Shown here: in pieces, positions 5,723-6,344 of the stretch
Position numbering within the stretch: the stretch's first letter is position 1
Layout of the letters: every line of letters begins with the position of its first letter
Origin: Alphaproteobacteria bacterium
GTDB taxonomy: Bacteria > Pseudomonadota > Alphaproteobacteria > Micropepsales > Micropepsaceae
Assembly: GCA_947373775.1 (NCBI GenBank)
Contig: CANBZE010000119.1
Span: 1-6,344, forward strand
Direction: 5' to 3'
Length of the DNA: 6,344 bases
Notes under the pieces: model-generated
What the model saw: only the letters and a program-made list of their open reading frames with translations
Database searches by the model: none
Told to the model about the DNA's origin: nothing
Position numbers and translations under genes: made by a program

Positions 5723-6344
5723 ATGGCATTCCTGACACGGCGCAAGATGCTGTCTTCGACGGCGGTGGCGATGGTGATGACCGGTTTGCCGGCCCAGGCA
5801 CAGACAAAGTCGGCCACGCCCCCCGATACCGAATGGCGCAACTATGCCGCCGACCTGGCCAACACCCGCTATGCGCCGCTGGACCAGATCAACGCGACCA
5901 ACTTCGACAAGCTGGAAGTGGCCTGGCGCTTTCCGTCGTCCATCCTGGGATCGCGCCCGGAATATACCTGGGAAGCGACACCGCTTCTCATCAAGGGCCG
6001 CCTCTACACCACCGGCGGCGCGCGCCGCGATGTGATCTGCGTCGATGCCGCCAATGGCGAGCTGCTGTGGATGTTCCGCAAGGATGAAGGCGCGCGCGCC
6101 CGCAATGCACCGCGTCAATATTCCGGACGCGGTCTTTCCTATTGGACCGACGGTACCGAGGAACGCATCCTGTATGTCACGTTCGGCTATCAACTGGTAT
6201 CGCTGGATGCAAAGACGGGCCTGCCCGTCGCCGGCTTCGGCGAAAATGGTGTTGTCGACCTCAAGCTCAACGACGATCAGCTAATCGATCCGGATGGCGG
6301 TGAGATCGGCCTGCATGCCACCCCGACCGTGGCGCGCAATGTGG
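5723..6344 (+). CDS. Exported PQQ-dependent (quinoprotein) dehydrogenase, 3'-truncated by window edge
   Basis: The N-terminal 207 codons of a pyrroloquinoline-quinone beta-propeller dehydrogenase, which oxidises sugars or alcohols in the periplasm and passes electrons to the respiratory chain. MAFLTRRKMLSSTAVAMVM is a twin-arginine-type signal (TRRKML at 5-10), with cleavage likely after AQA at residue 27. The mature part opens with WRNYAADLANTRYAPLDQI, typical of these enzymes, followed by LEVAWRF, then VICVDAANGELLW and LVSLDAKTGLPVAGFG, which are tryptophan-docking propeller-blade repeats. SGRGLSYW at 134-141 is the family's first conserved pocket segment. No multi-pass N-terminal membrane domain is present, unlike membrane glucose dehydrogenase Gcd. 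No adjacent Cys pair like the methanol/alcohol dehydrogenase disulfide is seen in the visible part, so a glucose-dehydrogenase-like type is favoured. GGGGAG at 5711-5716 supports the start. Substrate and C-terminus, including any cytochrome c domain, cannot be seen. Confidence 0.92.
   Translation, partial: MAFLTRRKMLSSTAVAMVMTGLPAQAQTKSATPPDTEWRNYAADLANTRYAPLDQINATNFDKLEVAWRFPSSILGSRPEYTWEATPLLIKGRLYTTGGARRDVICVDAANGELLWMFRKDEGARARNAPRQYSGRGLSYWTDGTEERILYVTFGYQLVSLDAKTGLPVAGFGENGVVDLKLNDDQLIDPDGGEIGLHATPTVARNV

Noticed and set aside
1..6344. Insertion sequence, CRISPR array, toxin-antitoxin or phage-defence genes
   Set aside because: No transposase, terminal inverted repeats, regular spaced repeats, nuclease or small paired genes are visible; every substantial open region is explained by metabolic genes or their mirror frames.

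Overview
The window looks like chromosomal DNA from a GC-rich Gram-negative bacterium, most likely an alphaproteobacterium. That placement is inferred from three things: the style of the phosphomannomutase/phosphoglucomutase, the strong GC third-position bias, and the four exported enzymes with N-terminal Sec or twin-arginine-like signals. I cannot assign a genus from the sequence alone. There are six protein-coding genes, densely packed and cut at both window edges. I see no RNA gene, insertion sequence, CRISPR array or phage gene.

Layout from left to right: (1) the 3' part of a phosphomannomutase/phosphoglucomutase gene on +, ending at 1467; (2) 59 bases later, on the same strand, an exported alpha/beta-hydrolase of the acetyl-xylan-esterase-like (BD-FAE/COG0657) type, here called esterase A; (3) on -, overlapping the end of esterase A by 11 bases, a Sec-exported alpha/beta-hydrolase of a different subfamily; (4) on +, divergent from (3), a paralogue of esterase A, here called esterase B; (5) on -, overlapping esterase B by 4 bases, dusA (tRNA-dihydrouridine synthase A); (6) on +, divergent from dusA, the 5' part of a twin-arginine-type exported PQQ-dependent dehydrogenase that runs off the right edge. 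No gene-free stretch exceeds 300 bases; the longest gaps are the two divergent intergenic regions, 3478-3599 and 5564-5722.

The central theme is extracytoplasmic carbohydrate or ester chemistry. Two paralogous esterases and an unrelated third hydrolase lie side by side, flanked by a cytoplasmic hexose-phosphate mutase and a periplasmic PQQ sugar/alcohol-type dehydrogenase. A pathway linking them (deacylation of plant-type glycans, periplasmic oxidation, sugar-phosphate interconversion) is possible but is only inference. dusA is a housekeeping tRNA-modification gene with no obvious link.

I did not find convincing evidence of a previously undescribed system. The items most worth a second look are the split esterase duplication with both copies in overlapping convergent arrangements, a long inverted repeat in the 3478-3599 divergent region, a possible leaderless dusA transcript, and a perfect inverted repeat next to the ribosome binding site of the PQQ dehydrogenase.
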